Assembly: GCF_001044425.1 (NCBI RefSeq)
Contig: NZ_LFML01000049.1
Span: 1 to 64,000, forward strand
Direction: 5' to 3'
DNA: 64,000 nt
Source: Streptomyces roseus
GTDB taxonomy: Bacteria > Actinomycetota > Actinomycetes > Streptomycetales > Streptomycetaceae
Position numbers and translations under genes: made by a program. This document shows, piece by piece, positions 1 through 8,548 of the stretch (position 1 is the first letter of the stretch; each line of letters starts with the position of its first letter). The notes under the pieces are model-generated. The model did no database searches. It was not told the DNA's origin and saw nothing but the letters and a program-made list of their open reading frames with translations.

Positions 1-1
1 C

Positions 2-50
2 GCGAGGGTCTCCAGGTTTGTCGTCACACACAAACCAACGAGACCCTCGC
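2..50 (+). terminator. Hairpin terminator, probably of an upstream rpsA
   Basis: An 11-bp perfect stem GCGAGGGTCTC (2-12) pairs with GAGACCCTCGC (40-50). An inner stem GGTTTG (15-20)/CAAACC (31-36) closes a 10-nt loop. There is no U-tract, as is common in actinobacteria. It lies just before coaE. In Streptomyces the gene before coaE is normally rpsA, so this is probably the rpsA terminator; that is inference because the gene is outside the window. Confidence 0.8.
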
Positions 51-83
51 TTCATGCGCCCAAGGACTTCGGACTTACTCGTC

Positions 84-89
84 TAGTCT
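84..89 (+). promoter_or_regulatory. -10 box of coaE, leaderless type
   Basis: TAGTCT ends 7 nt before the coaE ATG and no Shine-Dalgarno sequence is present, so transcription would start at or next to the start codon. The -35 region is unclear. Confidence 0.45.
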
Positions 90-96
90 GCTGGAC

Positions 97-741
97 ATGC
101 TGAAGGTGGGCCTGACAGGCGGAATCGGTGCCGGCAAGAGCGAGGTCTCGCGGCTGCTGGCGGGGTACGGGGCGGTCGTCGTGGACGCCGACCGCATCGC
201 GCGCGAGGTCGTGGAGCCCGGCACGCCGGGACTGGCGGCCGTCGTGGCGGCTTTCGGGGAGTCCGTACTGACCTCCGAGGGGAGGCTGGACCGGCCGAAG
301 CTGGGCTCGATCGTCTTCGCGGACCCGGCGAAGCTGCAGACCCTCAACGCGATCGTGCACCCGCTGGTCGGGGCCCGGTCGGCCGAGCTGGAGGCGGCCG
401 CGGGGGCCGGCGCGATCGTGGTGCACGACGTACCGCTGCTCGCGGAGAACGGCCTGGCGCCGCTGTACGACCTGGTGGTCGTGGTGGACGCCGCCCCGCA
501 GACCCAGCTGGCCCGGCTGACCGGGCTGCGCGGGATGGCCGAGGACGAGGCCCGGGCCAGGATGGCCGCGCAGGCGACGCGGGAGCAGAGACTGGCGGTG
601 GCCACGCTCGTGATCGACAACGACGGGCCGCTGGAGGCACTGGAGCCGCAGGTGCGCAAGGTGTGGGCGGAGCTCAAAGAGCGGGAAGCGGCGGCCGGGG
701 CCTCAGGCGGTCACGGTGCCCCCGGTGCTGCCGGTGCGTGA
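97..741 (+). CDS. coaE: Dephospho-CoA kinase
   Basis: CoaE phosphorylates the 3'-hydroxyl of dephospho-CoA with ATP, the last step of coenzyme A synthesis, in the cytoplasm. The 214-residue protein begins [17 protein letters not shown], placing the P-loop GGIGAGKS at residues 8-15. [10 protein letters not shown] segment (about 31-39) is the substrate/lid motif typical of the family. Length is close to the family norm of about 200, with a short Gly/Ala-rich C-terminal tail. The ATG at 97 gives the canonical N-terminus and sits 7 nt after a TAGTCT -10 box. It follows a terminator, so it is its own unit, perhaps with the TPR gene 66 bp downstream. Confidence 0.95.
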   Translation: MLKVGLTGGIGAGKSEVSRLLAGYGAVVVDADRIAREVVEPGTPGLAAVVAAFGESVLTSEGRLDRPKLGSIVFADPAKLQTLNAIVHPLVGARSAELEAAAGAGAIVVHDVPLLAENGLAPLYDLVVVVDAAPQTQLARLTGLRGMAEDEARARMAAQATREQRLAVATLVIDNDGPLEALEPQVRKVWAELKEREAAAGASGGHGAPGAAGA

Positions 742-807
742 CGGGCACATGGAATAGCGGGCGGGGTGCGGGGCGTTGAACGGGCCCGCAGAGGGAAGGA
801 TCAGACC

Positions 808-1215
808 GTGTCCGACACCACGCCGCCGCCCATACCGGCGCAGCCGCCTTCGCCGTCCGGCTCGTCCCCCGAGACCCACGTCATCGATTACCGGGCCGCC
901 GAGCAGCTGCTGGCCGCGCGGGACCCGCGGGGCGCCGTGAAGCTGCTCGACTCGGTCATCGCCGCGCACCCGGAGAACACGGCGGCCCGGCTGCTGCGGG
1001 CCCGCGCCTTCTTCGCCGCCGCCCAACTGCGTCCGGCGGCGCTGGAGTTCGAGCTGGTGCTGGAGCGGGAGCCGGACAACGCCTTCGCGCACTTCGCGCT
1101 GGCCCGTACGCACGAGCGCTCCGGCCGCCCCGAACAGGCACGCAAGCACTTCCGGCTGGCGGCAGCCCTGGACCCGCAGCCCGACTATCTGGCGGCGGCC
1201 CGCTTCGAGGAGTAG
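808..1215 (+). CDS. Tetratricopeptide repeat protein
   Basis: A 135-residue protein with a Pro-rich N-terminus (about 25 residues) followed by two to three helical TPR-like units from about residue 30. Visible pattern segments are AEQLLAARDPRGAVKLLD, NTAARLLRARAFFAAAQLRPAALEFELVL and NAFAHFALARTHERSGRPEQARKHF. TPRs mediate protein-protein contact; the partner is unknown. No signal peptide is seen, so it is presumably cytoplasmic. The GTG at 808 is chosen because GAGGGAAGGA lies 7 nt upstream; the open frame reaches back to 766 without a ribosome site. It lies directly after coaE on the same strand and may be co-transcribed. Confidence 0.85.
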   Translation: MSDTTPPPIPAQPPSPSGSSPETHVIDYRAAEQLLAARDPRGAVKLLDSVIAAHPENTAARLLRARAFFAAAQLRPAALEFELVLEREPDNAFAHFALARTHERSGRPEQARKHFRLAAALDPQPDYLAAARFEE

Positions 1216-1230
1216 CGGGGCCGGCCGGGA

Positions 1231-1491
1231 TCACCGCCGGCGCGGAGGCTCGTACGGGGGGATGTCCGGGCCCGGCTGGTAGTGCGGGCCCTGGTGGATG
1301 TGGTGCAGGACCACGCCCAGGTCCACGAGGGCGAGCACCGCGACCACCCCGCAGGCGGCCGCCCACCCGGGACGGCCGACCAGCGCGAACGCGGCGGTCC
1401 CGGCGGCAGCCCAGATGAACCCCCACAGACTCAGCCAGAACCGCAGCCGCAGCGGACTGCGGGCGGTGACCGGCTCGTTTCCGGATCGCAT
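1231..1491 (-). CDS. Small DUF6343-type membrane protein
   Basis: An 86-residue protein with two hydrophobic helices, about residues 16-37 (FWLSLWGFIWAAAGTAAFAL) and 43-62 (AAACGVVAVLALVDLGVVLH), and a short His/Pro-rich tail ending in PPRRR. It resembles the DUF6343 family of small streptomycete membrane proteins; no function is established. The ATG at 1491 is preferred over the ATG at 1497 because GAGG at 1501-1504 is 9 nt before it and only 3 nt before the other. It is convergent with the TPR gene, 15 bp apart, and divergent from the SNF2 gene. Confidence 0.8.
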   Translation of the reverse strand: MRSGNEPVTARSPLRLRFWLSLWGFIWAAAGTAAFALVGRPGWAAACGVVAVLALVDLGVVLHHIHQGPHYQPGPDIPPYEPPRRR

Positions 1492-1730
1492 GAGCATCGC
1501 CTCGGTTCCATGGTCCCACTCATCCCAGGACGAGGCGGTTCACGGCGGTGGTGGCCGCCGCTTGGAGCCGGTCGTGCCGTCCGGGTCGTCGAACCGGCAT
1601 CTGCGCAGGCCGGCGGCGTTGTCGGTGTCGCCGCCTAGACTCGACGGCAGAGGTGACCCGCCCGTAACCGGCCCCTCCGCATCCGACCATGCCGAGAGCG
1701 ACCGCACCGAGAGGGAGAGGAGACGACACC

Positions 1731-4649
1731 GTGACACCGAACGCGCACCCGCGCGCGCAGCCGCCCGCGACCGCGCCGCCCGCGTCCGCGCTCCTGCGCC
1801 ATCCCGCCGTCTTCCTCCCCGCCGCCGTCCCCCGCGAGGCGCGCTTCGCTTTCTGGGCCCCCGGCGGTGACGCCCTCCCGGAGGACGGCGCCGGAACCCC
1901 GGCCCCGCTCACCGTCGTGCGCCCCCACGGCCAGGGGATCCGCACCCGTACCGTCCCCTCCCGCACCCTCTCCGTCGCCGACGCACTGCCGCTCCTCGCC
2001 CGCGCCCCCCGTGGCCCCCGCGGCCCCGCCGTGCACCCCGCCACCCGCGCCTGGGGCGCCGCCGCCCTGCACGCCCTCGCGCTCGCCGCCCGCGGCCGGC
2101 TCCTCCCCGGCGTCACCCCCGACGGGATCGACGCCTGGCGGGCCGGCCCGCTCGACGCCGAGGACGTCGGCCACCTCCGGGCGGTGGCCGCCGCCCTCCC
2201 GTACGAGGGGTACGCGACGCCCCTGACCGGCCGCCGCCCCCTCCAGCTGCCCGACCCGGAGGCGCTGGTCCGGGCCTTCCTCGATGCCGTCGCCGACAGC
2301 CTGCCCCGCACCCCGGCGGCGCCGCTGGCCGCGGGGCGGCCTTTCGCGGCGCGGGAGCCCCAGCGGGTGCCGGGGATACAGGAGTGGGCCGCGCAGGTCG
2401 CGGCCGGCGCCGATGCCGGCGTCGGGATCTCGCTGCGGCTCGACCTGTCCTCGTTCAGCCTCTTCGACCGGCCGGACGACACCGGGGGCGCCGAGGACGC
2501 CGGGCAGCCGGACGGCGAGCGGCCGCAGGCGCAGGAGGTCCGCCGCGCAGGCGCCGCCGTGGTCCAGGTGCACAGCCTCGCCGACCCCACCCTCGTCACC
2601 GACGCCGCTCTGCTGTGGGCCGGCGCCGCCGCCGCCGGGTTCGGACCGCGCGCCCGGATCGACGCCGTACTGGCGCTGCGCCGGGCCGCCCGGGTCTGGC
2701 CGCCGCTGCTGCGGCTGCTGGACCAGCCGGTCCCCGATGTCCTCGCCCTCTCCGATCCGGAGCTCGAAGACCTCCTCGGCAGGGCCGCGAACCGGCTGGC
2801 GGCCGCCGGAGTCCTGGTCCACTGGCCGCGCGACCTGGCCCGTACGCTGTCGGCGACCGCGGTCGTACGGTCCACCGCGCCCGGCTCCGCCACCGACGGC
2901 ACCGCCTTCTTCGACGCCGGCCACCTCTTCGCCTTCTCCTGGGAACTCGCGCTGGGCGGCGACCGGCTCACCCCTGGGGAGATGGACGCGCTGGCGCAGG
3001 CGCACCGGCCCGTGGTGCGGCTGCGGGACCAGTGGGTGCGGGTCGACCCCGAGCTGGTGCGCAAGGCGCGCAAGCGGGAGCTGGGCCTGCTGGACCCGGT
3101 GGACGCGCTGGCCACCGTACTGACGGGGACGGCCGAGGTGGACGGGGAGCCGGTGGAGGCGGTTCCGGTCGGCGCGCTGGCCGCCCTGCGGGAGCGGCTG
3201 ACCGGCGAGCTGGCCCCGCTGCCGCAGCCCGTCGGGCTGAAGGCGGCCCTGCGCGACTACCAGGCGCGCGGCCTGGCCTGGCTGGACCTGATGACCTCGC
3301 TCGGGCTCGGCGGCTGCCTCGCCGACGACATGGGCCTGGGCAAGACGGTCACGCTGATCGCCCTGCACCTGCACCGGGACCGCCCCGCGCCGACGCTCGT
3401 GATCTGCCCGGCCTCGCTGCTGGGCAACTGGCAGCGGGAGATCGAGAAGTTCGCGCCCGGCGTCGCCGTGCGTCGCTTCCACGGGGGCAGCCGCAGCCTG
3501 GACGGACTGGCCGGCGGGTTCGTCCTCACGACGTACGGGACGATGCGCGCGAGCGCGGCCCGACTGGCCGAACAGCCCTGGGGCATGGTCGTCGCCGATG
3601 AGGCGCAGCACGTGAAGAACCCGCATTCGGCCACCGCGAAGGCGCTGCGCACCATCCCCGCGCCGGCCCGGGTGGCGCTGACCGGAACCCCGGTGGAGAA
3701 CAACCTCTCCGAGCTGTGGGCACTGCTCGACTGGACGACGCCCGGGCTGCTGGGCCCGCTGACCTCCTTCCGGGCGCGGCACGCCCGCCCGGTGGAGCAC
3801 CAGCAGGAGGAGGACGGGGGCAACGAGGCGGCGGTGGCCCGGCTGGCCGCGCTCGTACGGCCGTTCCTGCTGCGGCGCAAGAAGTCCGACCCGGGGATCG
3901 CCCCCGAGCTCCCGCCGAAGACGGAGACCGATCATCCGGTCTCGCTCACGCGCGAGCAGGCCTCCCTCTACCAGGCCGCGGTGGACGAGGCGATGGCCGT
4001 GATCGAGGCGAGCGAGGGCATCGAGCGGCGCGGCATGATCATGAAGCTGCTGGCCTCGCTCAAGCAGATCTGCAACCACCCCGCGCAGTACCTGAAGGAG
4101 GAGCAGCCCCGGATCCCGCACCGTTCGGGCAAGCTGGCCCTGCTGGACGAGCTGCTGGACACGATCCTCGCGGAGGACGGCGCGGTGCTGGTCTTCACCC
4201 AGTACGTGACGATGGCCCGGATCATCGAGCGGCACCTGGCGGCCCGGGGGATCTCCCACCAGCTCCTGCACGGCGGGACGCCGGTGGCCCGCCGCGAGGA
4301 GCTCGTGGACCGCTTCCAGTCCGGCGAAGTCCCGGTCTTCCTGCTCTCGTTGAAGGCGGCGGGCACCGGCCTGAACCTCACGCGGGCCGGCCACGTCATC
4401 CACTTCGACCGCTGGTGGAACCCGGCGGTGGAGGAGCAGGCCACCGACCGCGCGTACCGGATCGGCCAGACGCAGCCCGTCCAGGTCCACCGGATCATTG
4501 CCGAGGGCACCGTGGAGGACCGGATCGCCGAGATGCTGGAGGCGAAGCGAGCTCTGGCCGATGCCGTGCTCGGCTCGGGCGAGTCGGCGCTGACGGAGCT
4601 GACCGACCGGGAGCTGGCCGACCTCGTCTCCCTGCGCAGGCCCGCATGA
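1731..4649 (+). CDS. SNF2-family DEAD/DEAH ATPase (helicase-like)
   Basis: A 972-residue SNF2/Rad54-type ATPase that should translocate on double-stranded DNA; this branch has no known specific substrate. The N-terminal about 500 residues are the bacterial SNF2-associated region. The ATPase core follows: motif I DDMGLGKT near residue 535, motif II DEAQ near 624, LTGTPVENNLSELW (motif III) near 650, then the second RecA lobe with LLHGG, SLKAAGTGLNLT and the TDRAYRIGQ motif VI near 905. Start GTG 1731 has GAGAGGAG 8 nt upstream; earlier in-frame ATG 1689 lacks one. It is followed 42 bp later by a SWIM zinc-finger gene on the same strand, a recurrent pairing that suggests joint action on DNA. 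Confidence 0.93.
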   Translation: MTPNAHPRAQPPATAPPASALLRHPAVFLPAAVPREARFAFWAPGGDALPEDGAGTPAPLTVVRPHGQGIRTRTVPSRTLSVADALPLLARAPRGPRGPAVHPATRAWGAAALHALALAARGRLLPGVTPDGIDAWRAGPLDAEDVGHLRAVAAALPYEGYATPLTGRRPLQLPDPEALVRAFLDAVADSLPRTPAAPLAAGRPFAAREPQRVPGIQEWAAQVAAGADAGVGISLRLDLSSFSLFDRPDDTGGAEDAGQPDGERPQAQEVRRAGAAVVQVHSLADPTLVTDAALLWAGAAAAGFGPRARIDAVLALRRAARVWPPLLRLLDQPVPDVLALSDPELEDLLGRAANRLAAAGVLVHWPRDLARTLSATAVVRSTAPGSATDGTAFFDAGHLFAFSWELALGGDRLTPGEMDALAQAHRPVVRLRDQWVRVDPELVRKARKRELGLLDPVDALATVLTGTAEVDGEPVEAVPVGALAALRERLTGELAPLPQPVGLKAALRDYQARGLAWLDLMTSLGLGGCLADDMGLGKTVTLIALHLHRDRPAPTLVICPASLLGNWQREIEKFAPGVAVRRFHGGSRSLDGLAGGFVLTTYGTMRASAARLAEQPWGMVVADEAQHVKNPHSATAKALRTIPAPARVALTGTPVENNLSELWALLDWTTPGLLGPLTSFRARHARPVEHQQEEDGGNEAAVARLAALVRPFLLRRKKSDPGIAPELPPKTETDHPVSLTREQASLYQAAVDEAMAVIEASEGIERRGMIMKLLASLKQICNHPAQYLKEEQPRIPHRSGKLALLDELLDTILAEDGAVLVFTQYVTMARIIERHLAARGISHQLLHGGTPVARREELVDRFQSGEVPVFLLSLKAAGTGLNLTRAGHVIHFDRWWNPAVEEQATDRAYRIGQTQPVQVHRIIAEGTVEDRIAEMLEAKRALADAVLGSGESALTELTDRELADLVSLRRPA

Positions 4650-4668
4650 CCAGGGCGTGGAGGTCCGC

Positions 4669-4695
4669 ATGATTTCGCCGGGGAGGTCCTCATGA
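4669..4695 (+). CDS. Eight-codon leader ORF before the SWIM gene
   Basis: ATG 4669 follows GGAGGTCCGC and encodes MISPGRSS, then TGA at 4693-4695 overlaps the SWIM start in an ATGA junction (ATG 4692). Its ribosome site and start, GGAGGTCCGCATGAT, is a near copy of the SWIM gene's own, GGAGGTCCTCATGAT, 23 bp downstream. This could be a short duplication that created a coupled leader. That it is translated is inference. Confidence 0.4.
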   Translation: MISPGRSS

Positions 4696-5897
4696 TCACC
4701 GCGAGGGACGACCGCCGCCGCACCTTCGAGACGGTGCCGCCCGGGGTGGAGGCCGCGAGCTGGTGGGGCCGGGCCTGGGTGGCCGCGCTCGAAGGGGCGT
4801 CCGGAGACCCGGCGCGCCTGGCCCGGGGCCGCACGTACGCGGTGGAGGGCCATGTCGACGCGGTCACGGTCACCCCCGGCCGGATCGTGGCGTACGTGCG
4901 GGGCAGCCGCGTCCGCCCGTACCGCACCGAACTGGCCCTGAGCCCCTTCACGGACACCGAGTGGAGCGAGCTCCTGGAGGAGGTCGCCGCGGACCCCACG
5001 GCTCTCGCCGGCCTGCTGGAGCGCGAGGTTCCGCGGTCCCTGGCGGGGTCGGTCCTGCCCGGCGTGCGTGAGCTCGTCGCGCGCTGCTCCTGTCCGGACA
5101 CCGCCCGCCCGCCGTGCAAGCACGCCGCGGCCCTCTGCTACCGGGCGGCCCGCCTCCTCGACGAGGACCCGTTCGTCCTGCTGCTCCTGCGCGGCCGGGG
5201 CGAACGGGAGCTCCTGGACGAGCTGACCCGGCGCAATGCCGCCCACGCCGCCCGCGAACAGCCGGACACCGCACCGGACTTCCCCGGGGTCCCGGCCCGC
5301 GCCGCGCTGGCCCGTACGATCCTGGCGCCGCTGCCCGCCCCGCTGCCCGCGCCCGCCGCCGTGGGCCTCCCGCCCGCCTACCCGGCCGACCCGGCGGCCC
5401 CCGATCCGCTGGCCCTGGACCAGCTCGCCACGGACGCCGCGGCCCGCGCCTTCGCGCTCCTGACCACGGCCGAGGACCCGATCGCCGGGCTCACGCTCTG
5501 GCAGGACGCCGTCCGCCTGGCCTCCGCGCACCACACGGCCGGTCTGACGGGCGCGGCCCGCGCCCTCTACCGGGACCTGGCCCGCGCCACCGGCCGCACC
5601 ACCACCGACCTGGCCCGCGCCGCCGCGGCCTGGCGCCAGGGCGGGCGGGCCGCCTTGGCCGCGCTCGAAGAGCCCTGGGACCCTCCGGCCGGCCCCTTCG
5701 ACCGGGCGCGTCCGGCCCTCATCGCCGCCTCCCAGGGCGCCTTCCGCCCCGAGCGCAACCGTCTGACCGCGCGCACCCGCCAGCTCCGTCTGGGCCGCGA
5801 CGGCCTCTGGTACGCCTACGAGTCCCGCCCGGACACCGAGGACTGGTGGCCGACGGGCACCCCGGCGGCCGACCCGCTCACCGCGCTGCGCCGCTGA
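4692..5897 (+). CDS. SWIM zinc-finger protein
   Basis: A 401-residue protein with a SWIM-type zinc motif CSC-PDTARPPC-KH (C-x-C-x(n)-C-x-H) at about residues 133-146. SWIM domains bind DNA or protein and often accompany SNF2 ATPases. Around the finger lies an N-terminal beta-rich segment (SWWGRAWVAALEG, TYAVEGHVDAVTVTPGRI) typical of bacterial SWIM proteins. The C-terminal half is an Ala-rich helical region, ending in a Trp-rich stretch (GLWYAYESRPDTEDWWP). Start ATG 4692 has GGGGAGG 6 nt upstream. It is probably co-transcribed with the SNF2 gene. Its 3' end overlaps the convergent HAD gene by 20 bp. Confidence 0.88.
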   Translation: MITARDDRRRTFETVPPGVEAASWWGRAWVAALEGASGDPARLARGRTYAVEGHVDAVTVTPGRIVAYVRGSRVRPYRTELALSPFTDTEWSELLEEVAADPTALAGLLEREVPRSLAGSVLPGVRELVARCSCPDTARPPCKHAAALCYRAARLLDEDPFVLLLLRGRGERELLDELTRRNAAHAAREQPDTAPDFPGVPARAALARTILAPLPAPLPAPAAVGLPPAYPADPAAPDPLALDQLATDAAARAFALLTTAEDPIAGLTLWQDAVRLASAHHTAGLTGAARALYRDLARATGRTTTDLARAAAAWRQGGRAALAALEEPWDPPAGPFDRARPALIAASQGAFRPERNRLTARTRQLRLGRDGLWYAYESRPDTEDWWPTGTPAADPLTALRR

Positions 5898-6426
5898 TCT
5901 GCGCCGCCCAGCGCGTCAACGTGGCGAAGTCGCGCTCGCGCAGGCCGTGGCGGGGGTGGATGGTGAGGAGGAGGGCCGGGGCCGGGTGGTGGGCCGCGAT
6001 CCAGGCGCGGTCCTGCGGGGTGATCATGTCGTCGACCCAGGCGAAGGGCCGGCCCGCGGCCCAGTCGATGAGCGGGCGGGTCTTCCAGAAGAGACCGTCG
6101 GGGTCGGCGGCGAAGAGTTCCGGCCATTCGATGACGGGAAGATCGCCGGGTAGTCCGATGTGCGGGGCGATCATCGTGTTGGCCTGGTGCATCCAGGCGG
6201 TGGCCCAGGTGAGTTCGAACGGCAGGGCCAGCAGGCGGGCGCCGTGCGCGGGGTGCAGGCGGACCCGCAGTCCGCGCCGCGCGCCGCGCGATCGGGGGTC
6301 CCGGCCGGCCATCCAGTCCGCCGGGTGCATCCGGTGCGTCGTGTATCCGCGCAGCCCCGCGATGCGGGACCGGAAGGGGTTCAGCGGGCCGTCCACGTCG
6401 AGGAGCAGGAGCGGGCGTTCAGTCAT
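5878..6426 (-). CDS. HAD-like hydrolase, nucleotidase type
   Basis: A 182-residue protein beginning MTERPLLLLDVDGPLNPF, where DVDG (about 10-13) is HAD motif I with the nucleophile aspartate and the general acid. A late FAWVDDMITPQD segment (about 138-149) fits the Mg-binding DD motif. Residues between carry several Trp (FELTWATAWMHQAN). This looks like the small HAD proteins common in Streptomyces that act on unknown phosphate esters. Start ATG 6426 gives the motif its usual N-terminal place. It overlaps the SWIM gene tail to tail and is divergent from the chaplin gene. Confidence 0.75.
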   Translation of the reverse strand: MTERPLLLLDVDGPLNPFRSRIAGLRGYTTHRMHPADWMAGRDPRSRGARRGLRVRLHPAHGARLLALPFELTWATAWMHQANTMIAPHIGLPGDLPVIEWPELFAADPDGLFWKTRPLIDWAAGRPFAWVDDMITPQDRAWIAAHHPAPALLLTIHPRHGLRERDFATLTRWAAQISGAAR

Positions 6427-6552
6427 GAAGTAGGCATTACCCAGTACACGATGGGGTGAAATGCCTACCTGCTCTATAACCCGAACGGGTTTACCGCGTT
6501 GTTTCCGGTACGGGTGCAGCGCCCGTGAACTTCTTCGGGAGGCAGGGAACTC

Positions 6553-7254
6553 ATGCGTCACAGTCGTCGGAATGGCGTGATCGCGGCGGTGGTTGCGGGA
6601 GGTGGACTGGCGGTCGCGGGTGTCGGCGGTTTCGCCTACGCCGATGCGGACGCGGGCGGGAAGGCGGAGGGCTCGCCGGGGCTGCTGTCGGGGAACCTGG
6701 TGCAACTGCCGGTGCACACCCCGGTGAACGTGTGCGGGAACACCGTGAGCGTGGTCGGACTGCTCAACCCGGCCGCCGGCAACCGCTGTTCCCAGCAAGG
6801 CGGTGGCGGTGACGGGCATCCGGGGTCGGCGTCCTCGCATCCCGGGAAACCGCGGGCGGGGGCCGGCGGCTCCCAGACGGGCGGGGGAGCCCGTGCCGAG
6901 GGAGGAGGAAAGGATTCACCGGGGCTGCTGTCCGGCAACGGGATCCAGCTCCCGGTCGATGTCCCGCTCAACGTCAGCGGCAACTCGGTGAACGTCGTCG
7001 GGATCGGCAACAGCTCCACCGGCAACACCTCCGTCAACGGGGAGGGGCCCAGCGGCGGCAAGCCGCCGCAGCCGGCGCCGACGCCCGTCGTGGCGCCCCC
7101 CGTCACGGCGCCGGCCGTCACCGCGCCCGCGCCGCCGCAGCACGGTCCGGCGCTCGCCCACACCGGCGCCGACGGCGCCGGCTACCTGCTGACGGGCGGC
7201 GGCGCTCTGCTGCTGGGCGGGGTGCTGCTCTACCGCCGCTTCCGCCTCGGATAG
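6553..7254 (+). CDS. Long chaplin with sortase signal
   Basis: Chaplins are secreted amyloid-forming surfactants that coat aerial hyphae and spores. The 233-residue protein has a signal peptide (about 1-31: RR, then AAVVAGGGLAVAGVGGFAYA), two chaplin domains (about 38-82 GLLSGNLVQLPVHTPVNVCGN; about 122-162 GLLSGNGIQLPVDVPLNVSGN), a Pro/Ala/Val linker, a sortase signal LAHTG (about 201-205), a hydrophobic segment and a charged end (YRRFRLG). So it is a wall-anchored long chaplin of the ChpA-C class. The first domain has two Cys, the second none. GGGAGG lies about 9 nt before ATG 6553. Its stop directly abuts the next gene's stop. Confidence 0.93.
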   Translation: MRHSRRNGVIAAVVAGGGLAVAGVGGFAYADADAGGKAEGSPGLLSGNLVQLPVHTPVNVCGNTVSVVGLLNPAAGNRCSQQGGGGDGHPGSASSHPGKPRAGAGGSQTGGGARAEGGGKDSPGLLSGNGIQLPVDVPLNVSGNSVNVVGIGNSSTGNTSVNGEGPSGGKPPQPAPTPVVAPPVTAPAVTAPAPPQHGPALAHTGADGAGYLLTGGGALLLGGVLLYRRFRLG

Positions 7255-7935
7255 TCAGGCCCGGGGCTCGGTGCCCGGGGCGGGCGGGAGCCTGCGCCAG
7301 GCGTCGAGGATCGCGTCGATCCGGGGTGCCAGCCGGGCCCGGGCCGCGAACCGCGGGACGCCCGCCATGAGCAGGGCGTCGTACTCGGTGTCGGTGTGCC
7401 TGACCGCAGCCCGGACCGCCACCGACACGGCCTGTTCGGTCAGAGCCCGGCCCGCCGCCGTACGGCCCACCCGGCCGCTGCCGCGCAGCGAGGCATGGGT
7501 GGCCATCGCGACCGCCCGATCGGCCGGGCACCCCGGGAACAGCCGTACGATCTCGGCCGCGAAGGCCGCCGTGAACCGGGTGTCCTCGACCGCGCGGCGC
7601 AGCCGGTCGCGCTCCCGGCGGCGGGCCCGCGCCTCGGCGTCGGCGAGACAGGCGCGCTCCGCGAGGGCCAGGGCGGGGTCCTCGACCAGGAGCCCCTGGC
7701 GCTCGTAGCGGCGTCGCCGCTTGTTGAAGCGGACGACGACGGCGGAGAGCGAACTCGCCTCCCGGGCCCGCCGGGTGAGGGCGGCGTCCCCGCGCGGCAG
7801 GTAGACCAGGTGTCCGAGGTCGGCGCAGTCCAGGCAGCGGGGCACGCCGACCTCGCGGACCAGATGCCGCAGCGGCCCCTGCCGGCACTCCGCGCAGTGG
7901 ATCGGCTTCAGCGACTCGAAGACCACGAGGCTCAT
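7255..7935 (-). CDS. DUF2293 domain protein
   Basis: A 226-residue protein. Residues about 12-36 carry a Cys set (CAECRQG...CLDCADL) that may bind zinc. An Arg-rich helical region follows (about 65-125, FNKRRRRYERQG, ARARRRERDRLRR). The C-terminal part (about 130-205, FAAEIVRLFPGCP...AVRHTDTEYDALL) matches the DUF2293 pattern. The basic character hints at nucleic-acid binding; no function is known. Start ATG 7935 has no clear Shine-Dalgarno, so the 5' end is the least certain part. Confidence 0.8.
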   Translation of the reverse strand: MSLVVFESLKPIHCAECRQGPLRHLVREVGVPRCLDCADLGHLVYLPRGDAALTRRAREASSLSAVVVRFNKRRRRYERQGLLVEDPALALAERACLADAEARARRRERDRLRRAVEDTRFTAAFAAEIVRLFPGCPADRAVAMATHASLRGSGRVGRTAAGRALTEQAVSVAVRAAVRHTDTEYDALLMAGVPRFAARARLAPRIDAILDAWRRLPPAPGTEPRA

Positions 7936-8088
7936 GACGATGTGATACCGCTGTCCGGTCTGCTTATCACCTTGCCGAAAATGGCGGTTGTGGTTTCGCC
8001 AACTTTCCCGGATGGCCGATTGCCCCCCTACCGTGAGCCGTTGGGGCTGCGGTAGGGCCGTGATGCCCAGGGGGAAGGGGTGCATCGC

Positions 8089-8463
8089 ATGGGCGGATGG
8101 CAGCCGACGGCGCGGCTCGCGCGAGCCGTGGACGGCGGAGCGGAGGGCCTCGCGGGCCGGGAGGTGGTCATAGAACCCGGCGGCTGCACCGGCTGGCACT
8201 TCCACCGCGTCCCGCTGATCGCACTCGTCAAGTCCGGGACGCTGACGCGGATCCTGCACGACAACTCGGTCGTCGTGCACCGCACCGGCACCAGCTTCGT
8301 CGAACCGCCCGGCCCCGACCACCTGCACCTCGGCCGCAACCTCGCCACCGTACCGGTCGTGCTGTACGTGACCTGCACGCTCGCCGAGGACGAGGCCTTC
8401 TCCATACCCGCGGACGCCCCGCCCGGCGCCGCACCCTGCGCGTGCCCGGGGAGCCTTGCCTGA
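8089..8463 (+). CDS. Cupin-domain protein
   Basis: A 124-residue single-domain cupin. The first cupin motif is visible as GGCTGWHFHRVPLIALVKSG (WHxH, then a Gly) at about residues 28-47, and the second as PPGPDHLHLGRN. The histidines could hold a metal. Substrate is unknown. ATG 8089 is preferred because AGGGGGAAGG ends about 10 nt upstream; an in-frame GTG at 8080 is only 1 nt from that purine run. It diverges from the DUF2293 gene over 153 bp. Confidence 0.82.
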   Translation: MGGWQPTARLARAVDGGAEGLAGREVVIEPGGCTGWHFHRVPLIALVKSGTLTRILHDNSVVVHRTGTSFVEPPGPDHLHLGRNLATVPVVLYVTCTLAEDEAFSIPADAPPGAAPCACPGSLA

Positions 8464-8548
8464 CCCGGTCCGCCCCGCGCGCCCCCCGGTCGCCCCCCGC
8501 GGACGAACCCCCGGTCGCGCCCCCCGGACGCGTCGCCCCGCGCCCCGC

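Noticed and set aside
1635..5534. 1299-codon open frame on the minus strand opposite the SNF2/SWIM genes
   Set aside because: It has Arg/Gly/Pro-rich translation, no ribosome site and no motifs, while the plus strand has clear helicase motifs. High GC leaves the antisense frame open.
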